NCBI GenBank assembly: GCA_008933995.1
Contig: WARS01000009.1
Span: forward strand, 925,501-989,500
Reading direction: 5' to 3'
DNA from: Datnioides undecimradiatus
Taxonomy: Eukaryota; Chordata; Actinopteri; Lobotiformes; Datnioididae
DNA: 64,000 nt
Shown here: piece by piece, positions 54,901 to 64,000 of the stretch
Layout: each line of letters starts with the position of its first letter
Position numbering within the stretch: the first letter of the stretch is position 1
Notes under the pieces: model-generated
What the model was told of the DNA's origin: nothing
Databases searched by the model: none
What the model saw: only the letters and a program-made list of their open reading frames with translations
Translations under genes and position numbers: made by a program

Positions 54901-57900
54901 GCGGGGACAGAGGGAGGGTGAGACACTGTTTGGCACAATCATTTTATGATTTTCAGAGTTATTTGGTAAAACTCCTGCCTACTTCCAACAATGGCCACCT
55001 GCTTCCTAGGGGACATGTTGTTTTTCAGTCTAAGGTAAACAAGAGGCCTAATTAGCACAGCTAACTAACAAACTGGGGTCATGATTATGATCAAATACTC
55101 AAACCTTGCCGGTGCTGTTACTTTCCAAACCTGCAGATGGTGCAGTCGGAGGCGGTCTGACAATGACTGAACAACACTCCCTTGTGGACAATCTGCAGAC
55201 TGCTCCATGACTATGTGAGCTTGGGAGTAAGTTACAACTTTACGTCCCCAAGAGGTTTGGAATCGAAAACAATGCTCCTCACCTGTTCTGTGGTCCGTCC
55301 CCTACCAGGTACTCAATGACCCGGTCCACAGCACTCCTGTCTTTGGGCAGGATGGGTCTTGCTAACGGAGGACCTGGTGGGTGCATGCCTGCAAACACAG
55401 TGAACAGACACGCAGTTGGTGTCTACGTTCATGGGTCTGGCAGAGCAGACGTTTCTTTTTTCATGTACATATAGAAGCCCTTGTGACAAGATGCATTCAA
55501 AGGCTTAACAACCTACCTACACCTGGTATTGGGGAGCAGGGGGTCCTGGGTACAGCCCCCAGAGGGACAGAGGCAGACTGAGCAGATCTCTCCGGCGGTC
55601 CTCCTGGAGCTGAGAGAGGAACAGGTTCTGTAGGAAAAGCAACATGGGATAAAGACACGCCCAAATGTCTAAGCAGAAAGTCAAAGGCAGCTGGATTTGC
55701 TGTTCATTCCAGTTGCATTTGACTTCGCCCGTGCCCTGAAGAATCTGCTGCACGAACAGGGACGAGGTTTGTGACAGTCCCTGGTGAAAGAACACAGCTG
55801 ATAAGCTCTCACTGTCAGCTCTTACTGCTGTGTGGATGAAGACTCACAGCTGATGCACTTACAAACTGAGACACGTCATCCTCATGGTAAACATCTTACC
55901 CACAGGTGTGCCCATGGGGCCCACTGGGCCAACTGGGCCCATCGGAGACCGTGCAGCCATTGGCGGCGTTGGCATCGGCATTGGTCTCATTGCCACCCCT
56001 CTCTGTCGAATCTCTGCATAGAGGAGAGACAGTCATCACAGAGTTTGTTCTTTTTGCAGTGGAAACTATCTGATGAGTCTGTCATCCACACATTCTACTG
56101 TAGTGACAGCAAAACATCACTCAACGTCCCTTAAACGTGACTCGTTATCTTTCTGCTGTGTACTGATGTGCGTCGTACCTTGTCCTGGCCGGGGAGTCAT
56201 CTGAGGACGTACCGGAGTCGACTCCAGCTCCTACAGCATGACAGCAAACAAAACCAACAAGTCAAACACGACGAAGATACAACAAAGTACAAAACTAAAC
56301 AAACACACAGAGAAGTAAAAAACAGGAAACAGCACTCACAGCTTTCTTCTTCGCTTCTGGATCAAAGCGTTCCAGGATGAGTTTGGCGTTTTTGTAAGTC
56401 TCCGTCTCCATCACTTCCTCTAGCTGGAAACACAAAACAGGGAAACCTCTGTTCTCACATGCAGACTGAAGTGTGTTACCGTGGTTACAACAAAATGGGG
56501 CACTGGGGATAAACTGGGCTGGGATGACTGGCACATTACAGAGAAAGGAACAAAACAGCAGGCAGCAGTTTTCTCAGCTTGTTGAAATGAGCTCATTACA
56601 GAAGAAACCAATACTTTAACACCATGAAGCAGCTGAAATGATTGAGGAGCAATCCTGGTTTGATGAATTGACGTGTCGATGACAGGAAGTACTACTGTCA
56701 TTATCAGAAGACAACAACATCATTTTTCATTTTTCCTTTGAGGGTGAACAAAGAGAACAGCCGCTGTCACTCACACCAAAACTGTCAGCGAGTCGGGATA
56801 AGACACAAACTAAATGCGGACCATGAGGAATTGGACACTTACTATCTTTTTTTTGGCAGCCTTTAAATCTTCAAGTTTTTCATCTAGAGAAAGAAAAGGC
56901 AGAAATAACGTCAGTCAGTTCACGTTACCTTAAATCATGAATTTCCTTCCTATAATCTACTGTGTCACGCACGTTTTGTAGTGTTTATACTTAGCATATC
57001 ACTGAGATAATGACTTTGGGAGTTTTTCTCCCTACTGCAAAAATGTACAAGACAGTAGTCTGACAACAATAAGAGTCCTAGAATCAAAATGACAAGACAT
57101 GTTAGGTGTTAGAGGGACTGAGGGACAACTTACTGTTTCTCTCGGTGCGTTTGGAAAAAAGGAAGATCAACAACTTCCTGATGAACCACACCCTAATGAT
57201 GAGAACGAATAAGAGAAGCAGGGAGAGAGATGTAGCTGGAATTAATTAATTACTTTCAGGTAATTAATAAAAGGCAAAGACACTGCATAAAGTAATAACT
57301 GATGAAACATCTAAGGTGCTGTGAACAGGTTAGAAATGACACACGTGTACTTTGCAGGGATTGTGATGGATGATTTGGAATAAGGTGAGCACTCACAGTA
57401 CAGGGTATATGAAGAAAGGCAGAGCCATGGCTAATCTCTGCAGCCATTCCTCAGGTAGGTAGAGGCAGTAAACGATCAGACAGGTCATCAGGTACAGGAC
57501 GGATGAGTAGAGAAGCAACCGGCCAACCCATAGCTGCGGGTAGATACACACAAACACATGGATGAGGTCAAAGAAGCCACAGATTCAGAATCTCTCAGCC
57601 CGTCTCGCATGTTTTGCAGACTTTACCTTCTGCAGACGTTGGTTTTTGGCTCTGAACTCCTCCAGCTCTTTAATCTCCTACACGGGAAACATGGAGGTTA
57701 AAGGTTATTTAAACAATGCAAAGAATCCCAAATAATCACACGCTAAGCTTCGGCTTTACAAACTGTACGTTTCAAGGAAAGCTACCTCTTTAACTTTAAG
57801 TTATGTTCTCCTTGCTCTTGGAATGACGGCATCAGTTACCGTTTCAGGCTGATACACTCAGATACAGCAAATACAGCGGCATCCAATTTGCAATAAGATA

Positions 57901-59165
57901 GTGACTTTTGTGATGAAACAGAATTGATGATGTTAGCTTGGTATCTTGGTGTCATATAATTCAATAATCGTGTTTTTAAAACAGGCTCCAGGTGAGTGGG
58001 CTGAGTGTTTTCATCATAATATACTAAAAGGAATTGTAAATGTCCTGTGTTACAGGCACTGTGTGAGGAGATACAGCCTGATTAAACATGTAGTCCGTAC
58101 CTTATCGAGGTTCTCCAGCTGCTCAACTGTGGTTGGCTTTGTCTGGATTGAGGATAAAGATTAGGTTCATCAGAACAAATCACACTGTGTTTCTGAGTGT
58201 CACTCACAGACAACAGATTCAGACCTGATCAGTCTGTCAGTGAACAATCAACCCTGTTCCCGTGAACACCACCATGATTGTGACTTATCTAAGAGTCACT
58301 TGTTAGTTCAATGAAACAGCTCATCTACATGTGAATACAAGCACATTTCTGACGATAATGAATAAAAATATCAAGGGCTGTACTTTGTATTGCTACGTCT
58401 CTCTCCCTCTTTCCCTATTGCGTCTCTCATATGTCTCTAAATAGTAGGTCTAAAAATATGAATTTCATCTAGCTGGGGTGCAGGGTTCAGTGTGTTGATG
58501 GCTGCCTTATCCAAACTGTCTCAAGAAACGTCATCACAGAGGTAGAATACAAGAAAGAATCTGCTTTGTATGAGCTCAGATGACACTTTGTCTCACTGCT
58601 AACACAATTCATTTGTTAAAATGCCTTTTAATGGTATCCTGTGTAACTTTAATCAAAGACTGAGTAACTGTATTGTATCCACACTTGAACTAAACTATCA
58701 CAGAAGTACATTACAATCATAGATTTGTTAAGCACATTTTGATTTGACTAAATATTTAAATGTTACTGTTTTGAAATTCAGTTTTATTGAGTTCTGTCTT
58801 ACTACAAGTGTTGCCTGAATATTTTGGAGCTGTTTTTAAGAGTTTATTAATACAGGATGAGCTACTGCATGGCTTGACCCTGTGTAATAGATAAGCCCAC
58901 TTAATTCCCACTGATTTTTAAAGCCCAAGCTCTCTCCTAGAGGAGTCCTGGCCTGCGAATCAGTTTCCTCTGTTCAGTTAAAATCATAGTGTTGCATATT
59001 AACACCACATAACACCATATATGTTGGTGTTTCATTATCTTGCACTCTGTTAATATTGTGTAATGCTAACTCCAATATTTCACTTTCCTTTCTTGTCCCC
59101 AAACCTGAAGAGTTATTTGACTTCTCCCATCCTCTTACCTTCCACCGGGATATCAGGGCCCCCAT
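51728..59165 (-). CDS. lnpk: Lunapark, ER three-way-junction protein (14 coding exons, complete)
   Basis: Lunapark stabilises three-way junctions of the tubular endoplasmic reticulum, opposing atlastin-driven fusion; both ends face the cytosol. The fourteen exons join in phase to 441 residues (human 428). Visible in order: MGALIS with Gly2 and Ser6, an N-myristoylation consensus; a coiled-coil segment at about 15-40 (EIKELEEFRAKNQRLQK); a first membrane helix at about 46-66; a second hydrophobic stretch at about 74-98; a second coiled segment with METETYKNAKLILERFDP at about 124-142; a Pro/Met/Gly-rich linker at about 148-245; the zinc finger with C278, C281, C300, C303; and the family signature LNPARK at 306-311. 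The tail from 354 is acidic with Gln/Glu/Ala runs. It converges on chrna1. In tetrapods LNPK borders EVX2 and the HOXD cluster, so the sequence right of 60.6 kb should lead towards evx2. Confidence 0.96.
51753..51763 (+). promoter_or_regulatory. CTCF-like motif inside lnpk last exon
   Basis: CAGGGGGCGCT matches the 3' half of the CTCF core exactly; the 5' half is poor. It overlaps coding sequence near the lnpk stop. Confidence 0.3.
51994..54464 (-). other. lnpk: lnpk intron 14
   Basis: 2.47-kb intron, the longest in the gene, with a (TG)10 tract at 54170-54189. No other exon is recognised in it. Confidence 0.85.
54465..54635 (-). CDS. lnpk: lnpk exon 14 (second CxxC and LNPARK)
   Basis: 171 nt beginning AFRCAYCYFLNPARKTRPQA; acceptor cccag, donor gtaatg. 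Holds C300 and C303 and the signature that gives the protein its name. Confidence 0.95.
54817..54887 (-). CDS. lnpk: lnpk exon 13 (zinc finger, first CxxC)
   Basis: 71 nt, RYALICQQCFSHNGMALKEE then FEYL; acceptor cacag, donor gtaaga. C278 and C281 are the first metal-binding pair. Confidence 0.95.
55283..55388 (-). CDS. lnpk: lnpk exon 12
   Basis: 106 nt, GMHPPGPPLARPILPKDR then AVDRVIEYLVGDGPQN; acceptor tgcag, donor gtgagg. Leads into the zinc-finger domain. Confidence 0.95.
55523..55627 (-). CDS. lnpk: lnpk exon 11
   Basis: 105 nt, EPVPLSAPGGPPERSA through CSPIP; acceptor tacag, donor gtgtag. The APGGPPER segment matches human LNPK. Confidence 0.9.
55900..56013 (-). CDS. lnpk: lnpk exon 10 (Pro/Met/Gly-rich linker)
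   Basis: 114 nt beginning EIRQRGVAMRPMPMP and ending with PVGPVGPMGTPV repeats; acceptor tgcag, donor gtaaga. Low-complexity composition but splice phases fit on both sides. Confidence 0.9.
56179..56230 (-). CDS. lnpk: lnpk exon 9
   Basis: 52 nt, ELESTPVRPQMTPRPGQ plus one base; acceptor tgtag, donor gtacga. Start of the proline-rich linker. Confidence 0.9.
56340..56423 (-). CDS. lnpk: lnpk exon 8
   Basis: 84 nt, LEEVMETETYKNAKLILERF then DPEAKKKA; acceptor tccag, donor gtgagt. Very close to the human segment. Confidence 0.95.
56843..56883 (-). CDS. lnpk: lnpk exon 7
   Basis: 41 nt, NEKLEDLKAAKKKI; acceptor tctag, donor gtaagt. Confidence 0.92.
57134..57192 (-). CDS. lnpk: lnpk exon 6
   Basis: 59 nt, completing the second hydrophobic stretch (VWFIRKLLIFLFSKRTERN); acceptor attag, donor gtaagt. 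Confidence 0.93.
57397..57533 (-). CDS. lnpk: lnpk exon 5 (membrane hairpin)
   Basis: 137 nt from LWVGRLLLYSS to FFIYPV; acceptor cgcag, donor gtgagt. Encodes the first membrane helix and the start of the second. Confidence 0.94.
57627..57677 (-). CDS. lnpk: lnpk exon 4 (coiled coil)
   Basis: 51 nt, EIKELEEFRAKNQRLQK; acceptor tgtag, donor gtaaag. Confidence 0.93.
58101..58142 (-). CDS. lnpk: lnpk exon 3
   Basis: 42 nt, TKPTTVEQLENLDK; acceptor atccag, donor gtacgg. Confidence 0.92.
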
Positions 59166-59167
59166 AT
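59139..59167 (-). CDS. lnpk: lnpk exon 2 (start codon)
   Basis: ATG at 59165-59163, then MGALISRWK (27 coding nt) up to donor gtaaga. The acceptor ttgcag is 2 nt upstream of ATG. Reading on past the donor gives unrelated residues, so the short exon is preferred. It matches the vertebrate N-terminus MGxLxSRW. Confidence 0.9.
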
Positions 59168-60339
59168 CTGCAAGTTACAGCAGTCTCCTCTGTGATTGGG
59201 TCACTGTGGAACAGAAAGTCTCTGCTAAACAAGTTTCAGGCAAAGAAATCACATAATCCTTGGACTTACAGTCACACAACATATAAAGCTGATGAAAAAC
59301 ACCAAATTTAAGCCCAGCTATGATATTTATGTCACAGGATTCAGCAAGCTCCCTATAGAATGAATGGGCACAATGGTTACAGTTGTTGCTGTGGATTTAC
59401 TAAGAAAATCTCTGCTTAGGAGTCTTTAGCTAACTAACAGCTACATGTGGCTGCACCATGCTGACAAACACCACACAGCTGAAACCTGTAACATACAGCA
59501 GTTCATACCAAATATCATACCCGTGCATATATTCAACATGCATAACTCGTCATTCTACATGTCCACTCACCACGAACAGCTCTTGATTCCTGTGTCTGGG
59601 TAAAGGTCAATATCTGCTCAAAAGCTATGACATAATTTTATGACTAATAGGGGATGACTCAGTGATTTTAACGCATGATTTAAGCCTGAGTGTGGCTCGT
59701 GTTGTGACATGGTAACTGTCACTCCAGCAGTGCATTTTAGAAAGATGACAATGGGAAACAGGCAAGAAACATGTGGTGATTTCCACAATGTGAGTGCAAA
59801 TAGAGAAAGGAACAACAGTAGGATATCATGAGTTTAGAAGTAAACGGCGCATACCATTAGATTTTAGTGATTTACACCCCTGGTAACCACATTTTTAATA
59901 CATTACTTTTAATAACAGGGTTCAGATCTCTACGTATGTATCCTCTGTATGCTCAGATGTACAACAATAGTCACCAGGCATACATGCTATTTACGTTGCT
60001 ACGTTAACTAGCTTTCCTTTCAGACACGCAAATTATAATTTAGTGCTGCTTGCATGCAAATACGTCACTGTAACAGTTAGCACTGCCTGTTCACATTAGA
60101 CAAACACAGTAATTCCACGTGTTTAGCTACAGTTTTAGCTAACGTTAGCTGCTCCATCAAAACACAACATATTGCACGGTGCTACTAGCAAGCGATAATA
60201 ACGTTACATAATCAGACAGAGAGAGCGTTAGGAACACAAACTTTAACTCTGTGCGTGGATTTTAATGGTGACTGAAACATAAATTGTGGCTTAAGTGTAT
60301 GTTTTGTGGTGTAGCTAGCTTAGTTAGCTCCTGCATTAA

Positions 60340-60660
60340 TAACAAAAACAGTTGTGAGACTCGTACCGACGTCACCAGAAACACACAGAAACGCGCTCGT
60401 TAAGCTCGGTTACCGTCACTAACCCTTAAATTTTAATTAATACTCACATTAGCTTGTTGTTAATTGTTCCCGTTAATCCGTCATTTGGTCAGGTCAACGC
60501 AGACACCAGCACGCAGCAGACTTTCGCTGTTACCTGAACTGACATCTCCAACTGCCAAAACGAGAGTTGGCGCGGCGTGGAGACGTAACGGACGTAACCC
60601 CTGGAATGACGTAATCCGGGAGCGGATGTTAATTTGTTTCCCAGAGGCCTTTGCGTTGTA
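60340..60660 (-). promoter_or_regulatory. lnpk: lnpk promoter region
   Basis: CpG-enriched sequence at the predicted 5' end with a CRE-like TGACGTAA (60607-60614), paired GACGTAAC repeats just before it and no TATA box in a plausible place. Typical of a broadly expressed gene promoter. Confidence 0.5.
60534..60615 (-). other. lnpk: lnpk probable non-coding exon 1 (5'UTR)
   Basis: On the minus strand a CpG-rich stretch ends at a ttcag|gtaaca donor (GT at 60533-60532). The coding start exon has its own upstream acceptor, so a separate untranslated first exon is required. The upper boundary is a guess. A second strong donor, gtgagt, near 60447 could mark an alternative first exon. Confidence 0.45.
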
Positions 60661-61004
60661 GTCTTTTTAAAATTATTTCAATTATTTATACCACGTTGGA
60701 AGGGGTTTAAGCACAAAGATTAAATAAAGGACTGCATTCGGAAACAAATTCATGTTTTCGGTTAAATTAACTAATTAATTTTACAAAAATGTTAAAAAAG
60801 GTTTAAAGAACATGTTTGAAATTCCGCCCGATGAGGATTATTTAGTCAATTATTCAGTGAAATATCAGTCATAGTTACATAAACATCACAGCCCCAAATA
60901 GTGACGAGGTACAATGCAACCCGGTCATATTACAGATAAAGCTTTTAAAAAGAACTAAGGAAGCAAATTAAATTTTGTATTTTTGAGTGTAAGGCACAAT
61001 TTTG

Positions 61005-61017
61005 CCACTAGATGTCA
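61005..61017 (+). promoter_or_regulatory. CTCF-like motif, one mismatch
   Basis: Plus strand CCACTAGATGTCA differs from the CTCF core at one position. It faces away from the 35-kb sites. Confidence 0.35.
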
Positions 61018-61739
61018 CAATTTTACTATTTCATGTGGGTTTTCCATTATTCATTGAAGCGTTCAAGGTGGCTATGTGGGGCAGAGGATGAGGCCAGAGG
61101 CTATACTCCTATTGGCCTGTCACCAAACTGTGTGTATCACTGTTTTTATTAAACAATGTATAGTTTAATCTTGCCATCATACATGTCACTGTGTAGCCTA
61201 ATTTTATTCTCATGCAATCGCCACCATAATATCTGCAAAATAATAATTTCCTGTCCAGCTGAACAGCCATAGCTATTCAGACATTAATGCTCTCTTTTCC
61301 TCGCTGCGGGTAACGACAGCTGGTGAGGCACTTTGCAGCTTTTTGAGGTATTCTACCTGCACATGGTTAAGGTAGCAGAAACTGCAGATATGCATTTACA
61401 ATATAATTTAATAATTCTATTGTTTTCCTCGTAGTGATAAAATATAATCGGGGGTGCTGCAGGGTACACAGCAAAACAAATTGGGGCGCAGCTCAGCACA
61501 CGTCAAACGCACACACGCATATGTTACCATCTTGTTTTCACTGTTATCACGTTGTAGAAAATGTTGTGAAGCCGTGGGATCTCTCTAATATTCAGCAGCA
61601 TTTTCTCAACTCCCGGCAGAGCTGTTTCAGATTAGGCTGCAGTGTGCAGAGCTTTGGCCTTCAGCTTTAATGCTTACAGCTTCCTCTAGAGTCTGAAGAG
61701 TTATGGGCCTAATAAAACTCTCTTTTTTCCCCTCTTCTC

Positions 61740-61740
<1 letters not shown>

Positions 61741-61779
<39 letters not shown>

Positions 61780-61810
61780 CACTCACACTCACACACACAC
61801 ACACACACAC
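61741..61810. repeat. Compound (TC)n-(CA)n microsatellite
   Basis: About 35 bp of TC, then a short spacer and about 23 bp of CA. Confidence 0.95.
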
Positions 61811-61944
61811 ATACACGCAATATACTATGACGTATATTATAGCTGATGAATAATCCTGATGCCGATGTTATTTCCGTTTCATTAACCCTTAATAAATTAA
61901 ACACTCTGAATAAAAATGAAAAGGGAGGACTTCTGCACAAATCT

Positions 61945-61971
61945 CACACACACACACACACACACACACAC
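61945..61971. repeat. (CA)n microsatellite
   Basis: 27 bp of uninterrupted CA. Confidence 0.95.
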
Positions 61972-63399
61972 GAACAAAGTGTGCCTGCGAAATAAAAACA
62001 ACGGTACGAAAATACGTCGCTGTTGGTGGAAGCAGAGCAGGAACGCGTGCGTGTTTCAGTCTTTAACTCATTTGATCTTTTTATTGAACCTGCAGAGCGA
62101 AGTCAGATATATTTGTTGATATGCATTTGGACTGTGGTCTGCGCAGATATGTGTGACGTACATGCACACATGCATTACAGAAGATTCCGCAAAGTTTGAT
62201 TTAATCCTTTAAAAATATCAGAATCTGCTCATTTGTCCTCGCTTTTATATATATATTTTTTAATTAAATAGGACATATCATTTGAGCAGTGGTGCTCATT
62301 TTAAGACTTTACTGACATCGCCCCCATGTGTACACTGGTCTTCACATTATGCATGAAAGGCCTCCCGCACGCCACCATTTGCTGTCTGTATCTCTTTCAT
62401 TGACTGGGCATTTCGAGTGGAAGGCACATGGTTCAAAGACACCTTAGTTTGGGGGGTCAGACCGTTTATTGGACTTGGCAGTCAGTCTGTGTCTGTCAGA
62501 GTTGGAGACACCTGCTTTGGGACAGATGTCCATGCCGACGCGCAGCCCGAGAAGCTGGACTTGCTGCTTCTCGGCCTAAGAAGGTAAGCCTCCATGAAAT
62601 AACTTTATTCAGCTTTTCAGTTATCAGCATTCAAACGCTACTAAAATATGTGCCCGTTTAAGTCATGTCTTCCTCACTTTGGTTAGGCCATGCGCTCCAA
62701 ACTTTCCCCATAAATGCAACAATGTTTTCATTAAATTATCGTCATAAACCATTAAATCAATAGTTTTTAACCCTGCACGGAGCTCAGTGCAGTGCGTTTC
62801 AATGGACACGATGTCCAGTAACACTGAAAAGACCCGTTCGTTTACTTTATACAATAACAGGACAACACGAACTAGTAATTTAAGCTGTTGTGTTTATTAA
62901 AGAACTGGGCTTTAAGTCCGAAACAAGGGCCACAAAAGGAAAAAATCAAGATGGCCTTAACAGTTTACACCGAGGCCTGGTTTCCCACAGTTTGTACTTT
63001 AGTTACAGACAGCGCGTGGTGATGGGCGGTCATTTATGTCGACTCAATGTGGTGTTTAATATCTGACTCGGATAACATAAATGTTTTAAACTAATTTAAA
63101 CCAACACGATGAAAATAGGCTTCCGTACTTACCGGCACGAAACTATTCAGGGTTGATGTTCAGTTACTTACTAGCTCATTTGGGTTGATTGTATCTAGTT
63201 TAGCATGACAAAATAATGTTTCGCGTCTCTAATAGCGTCAGCCTGAAATGAAGCTACTTCTAAATAATATCGATTTAATGTAAATGCTGAAATGCAGTCA
63301 CTTGATTTCACTTTAAGTTAAATCTGTTTTAGCTGCCGCTTGTTTCATCATAACACCGTGTAAGCAAAGTTTAAGTCGGTATAACCGGTCAGACTCTGG

Positions 63400-63560
63400 T
63401 CCCCTCTCCACCGGATTGCGTTGACTTTAGTTTTCCAACAACATCACATAACAGGAGACGCGCACATGCGAGGCGCGCGCGACATATGGCCGTGAGACCG
63501 CGGGAGACTTCGGCAGCAAACAGCGCACAGCATGTTCCCTGGAGAACATCACGTGTGTTG
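63400..63560. promoter_or_regulatory. CpG-rich patch upstream of lnpk
   Basis: CpG-dense sequence such as GAGGCGCGCGCGACATATGG and GAGACCGCGGGAGAC in an otherwise CpG-poor area; could be a regulatory element or a promoter of a neighbouring gene. Confidence 0.3.
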
Positions 63561-63687
63561 TGGGATGTTGAACATTAGAGAAACACTGATGTGCTCCAGT
63601 AATTAACCATGCAACATGGTACATCTCAGTGTGTAATGAACTCAAAAACAGGAGGAGGAGCTGTTGAAATGGCTAGAAATAGTTTAA

Positions 63688-63690
<3 letters not shown>

Positions 63691-63745
<55 letters not shown>
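63691..63745. repeat. (TAA)18 microsatellite
   Basis: 55 bp of uninterrupted TAA, running directly into a dispersed repeat. Confidence 0.98.
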
Positions 63746-63747
<2 letters not shown>

Positions 63748-63830
63748 ACTTTATTTATATAGCCATTTTTAATAAAAGAAATTTAGCTCAAAGCAATTAA
63801 AAACAAATTACGTGCATCAAGTGCTCCACA
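63746..63830 (-). mobile_element. Teleost dispersed retroposon-like tail
   Basis: CACTTTATTTATATAGCCAT followed by TTAGCTCAAAGCAATTAAAA resembles the common fish repeat TTTATTTATATAGCGC...; with the (TAA)n tract as its simple-repeat 3' tail the element would be on the minus strand. Family not assigned. Confidence 0.45.
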
Positions 63831-64000
63831 TTTAAAGAATTCACACAAAAGCAGGGACGCAACGCCACAACTGAGGAGAAAATAAAATCCACTTCATAAT
63901 AAGATCAAAAATTAAGATGAAGAGCAACACAAACCGGGATAAAGTGCCATGATTAATTGTTATATCAGTTAAAAATAACGGGTATAAGACCTACTTGATA

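Larger units (their letters stand above)
60661..63690. other. lnpk upstream intergenic region
   Basis: No Evx or Hox exon is present. Holds (TC)n at 61741-61775, (CA)n at 61788-61810 and 61945-61971, and CpG-bearing patches at about 62430-62590 and 63400-63560. Confidence 0.6.

Noticed and set aside
58974-59165. Full 63-residue open frame starting at the lnpk ATG
   Set aside because: Only the first nine codons are lunapark; beyond the gtaaga donor the frame runs into intron.
62311-62326. CTCF-like GATGTCA/GGGGGC motif on the minus strand
   Set aside because: Three departures from the core consensus, too weak to list as a site.
62560-62585. U2 snRNA-like words (GCTTCTCGGCCTAAG)
   Set aside because: Only the first dozen bases resemble the U2 start; the rest, including the branch-recognition segment, is absent.
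60661-64000. Search for Evx2 or Hox homeodomain coding sequence
   Set aside because: No frame encodes a homeodomain helix (WFQNRR-type) on either strand, so the proximity of evx2/hoxd is a prediction only.

Overview
The window looks like nuclear DNA from a spiny-rayed (acanthomorph) bony fish. Genes are split by short GT-AG introns and there are many CA/TG microsatellites. Degenerate copies of the usual teleost tRNA-derived SINE body and L2-type tail are present, and the coding exons are GC-rich against an AT-rich background. The species cannot be named from this.

Two protein-coding genes can be read with confidence. The first is chrna1 (+ strand, coding exons 2-10 at 42792-47113), the muscle nicotinic acetylcholine receptor alpha-1 subunit. 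Nine exons join in phase to give the whole 436-residue mature chain, with every ligand-site residue in place. The signal-peptide exon was not found. The second is lnpk (- strand, coding exons 59165 down to 51728), the lunapark protein of endoplasmic-reticulum three-way junctions. Fourteen coding exons join in phase to a complete 441-residue protein. A likely non-coding first exon lies in a CpG-rich promoter near 60.53-60.62 kb. The two genes converge, and their most distal poly(A) signals are only about 400 bp apart (48701 and 49106).

Layout: 1-42.7 kb is essentially gene-free. It holds microsatellites, polypurine/polypyrimidine tracts, a few old SINE pieces, an inverted 20-bp minisatellite, one exon-like orphan block near 2.1 kb, and several complex AT-rich stretches with homeodomain-type TAAT cores. 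42.8-47.1 kb is chrna1; its intron 2 contains an unexpected CpG-rich promoter-like block. 47.1-49.1 kb is 3'UTR and the convergent junction. 49.1-60.6 kb is lnpk. 60.6-64 kb is the lnpk upstream region, with CpG-rich patches and a (TAA)n-tailed repeat at the right edge.

In tetrapods LNPK flanks EVX2 and the HOXD cluster, with its 5' end facing EVX2, and CHRNA1 lies in the same chromosomal neighbourhood. By that synteny, evx2/hoxd should lie just right of this window, and the 42-kb desert may be the fish counterpart of the long-range HoxD regulatory landscape. That is inference: no Hox or Evx exon is present here. CTCF-type motifs at 35.1 kb (perfect core), 35.8 kb, 51.75 kb and 61.0 kb are oriented divergently around the two genes, which would suit a domain boundary.
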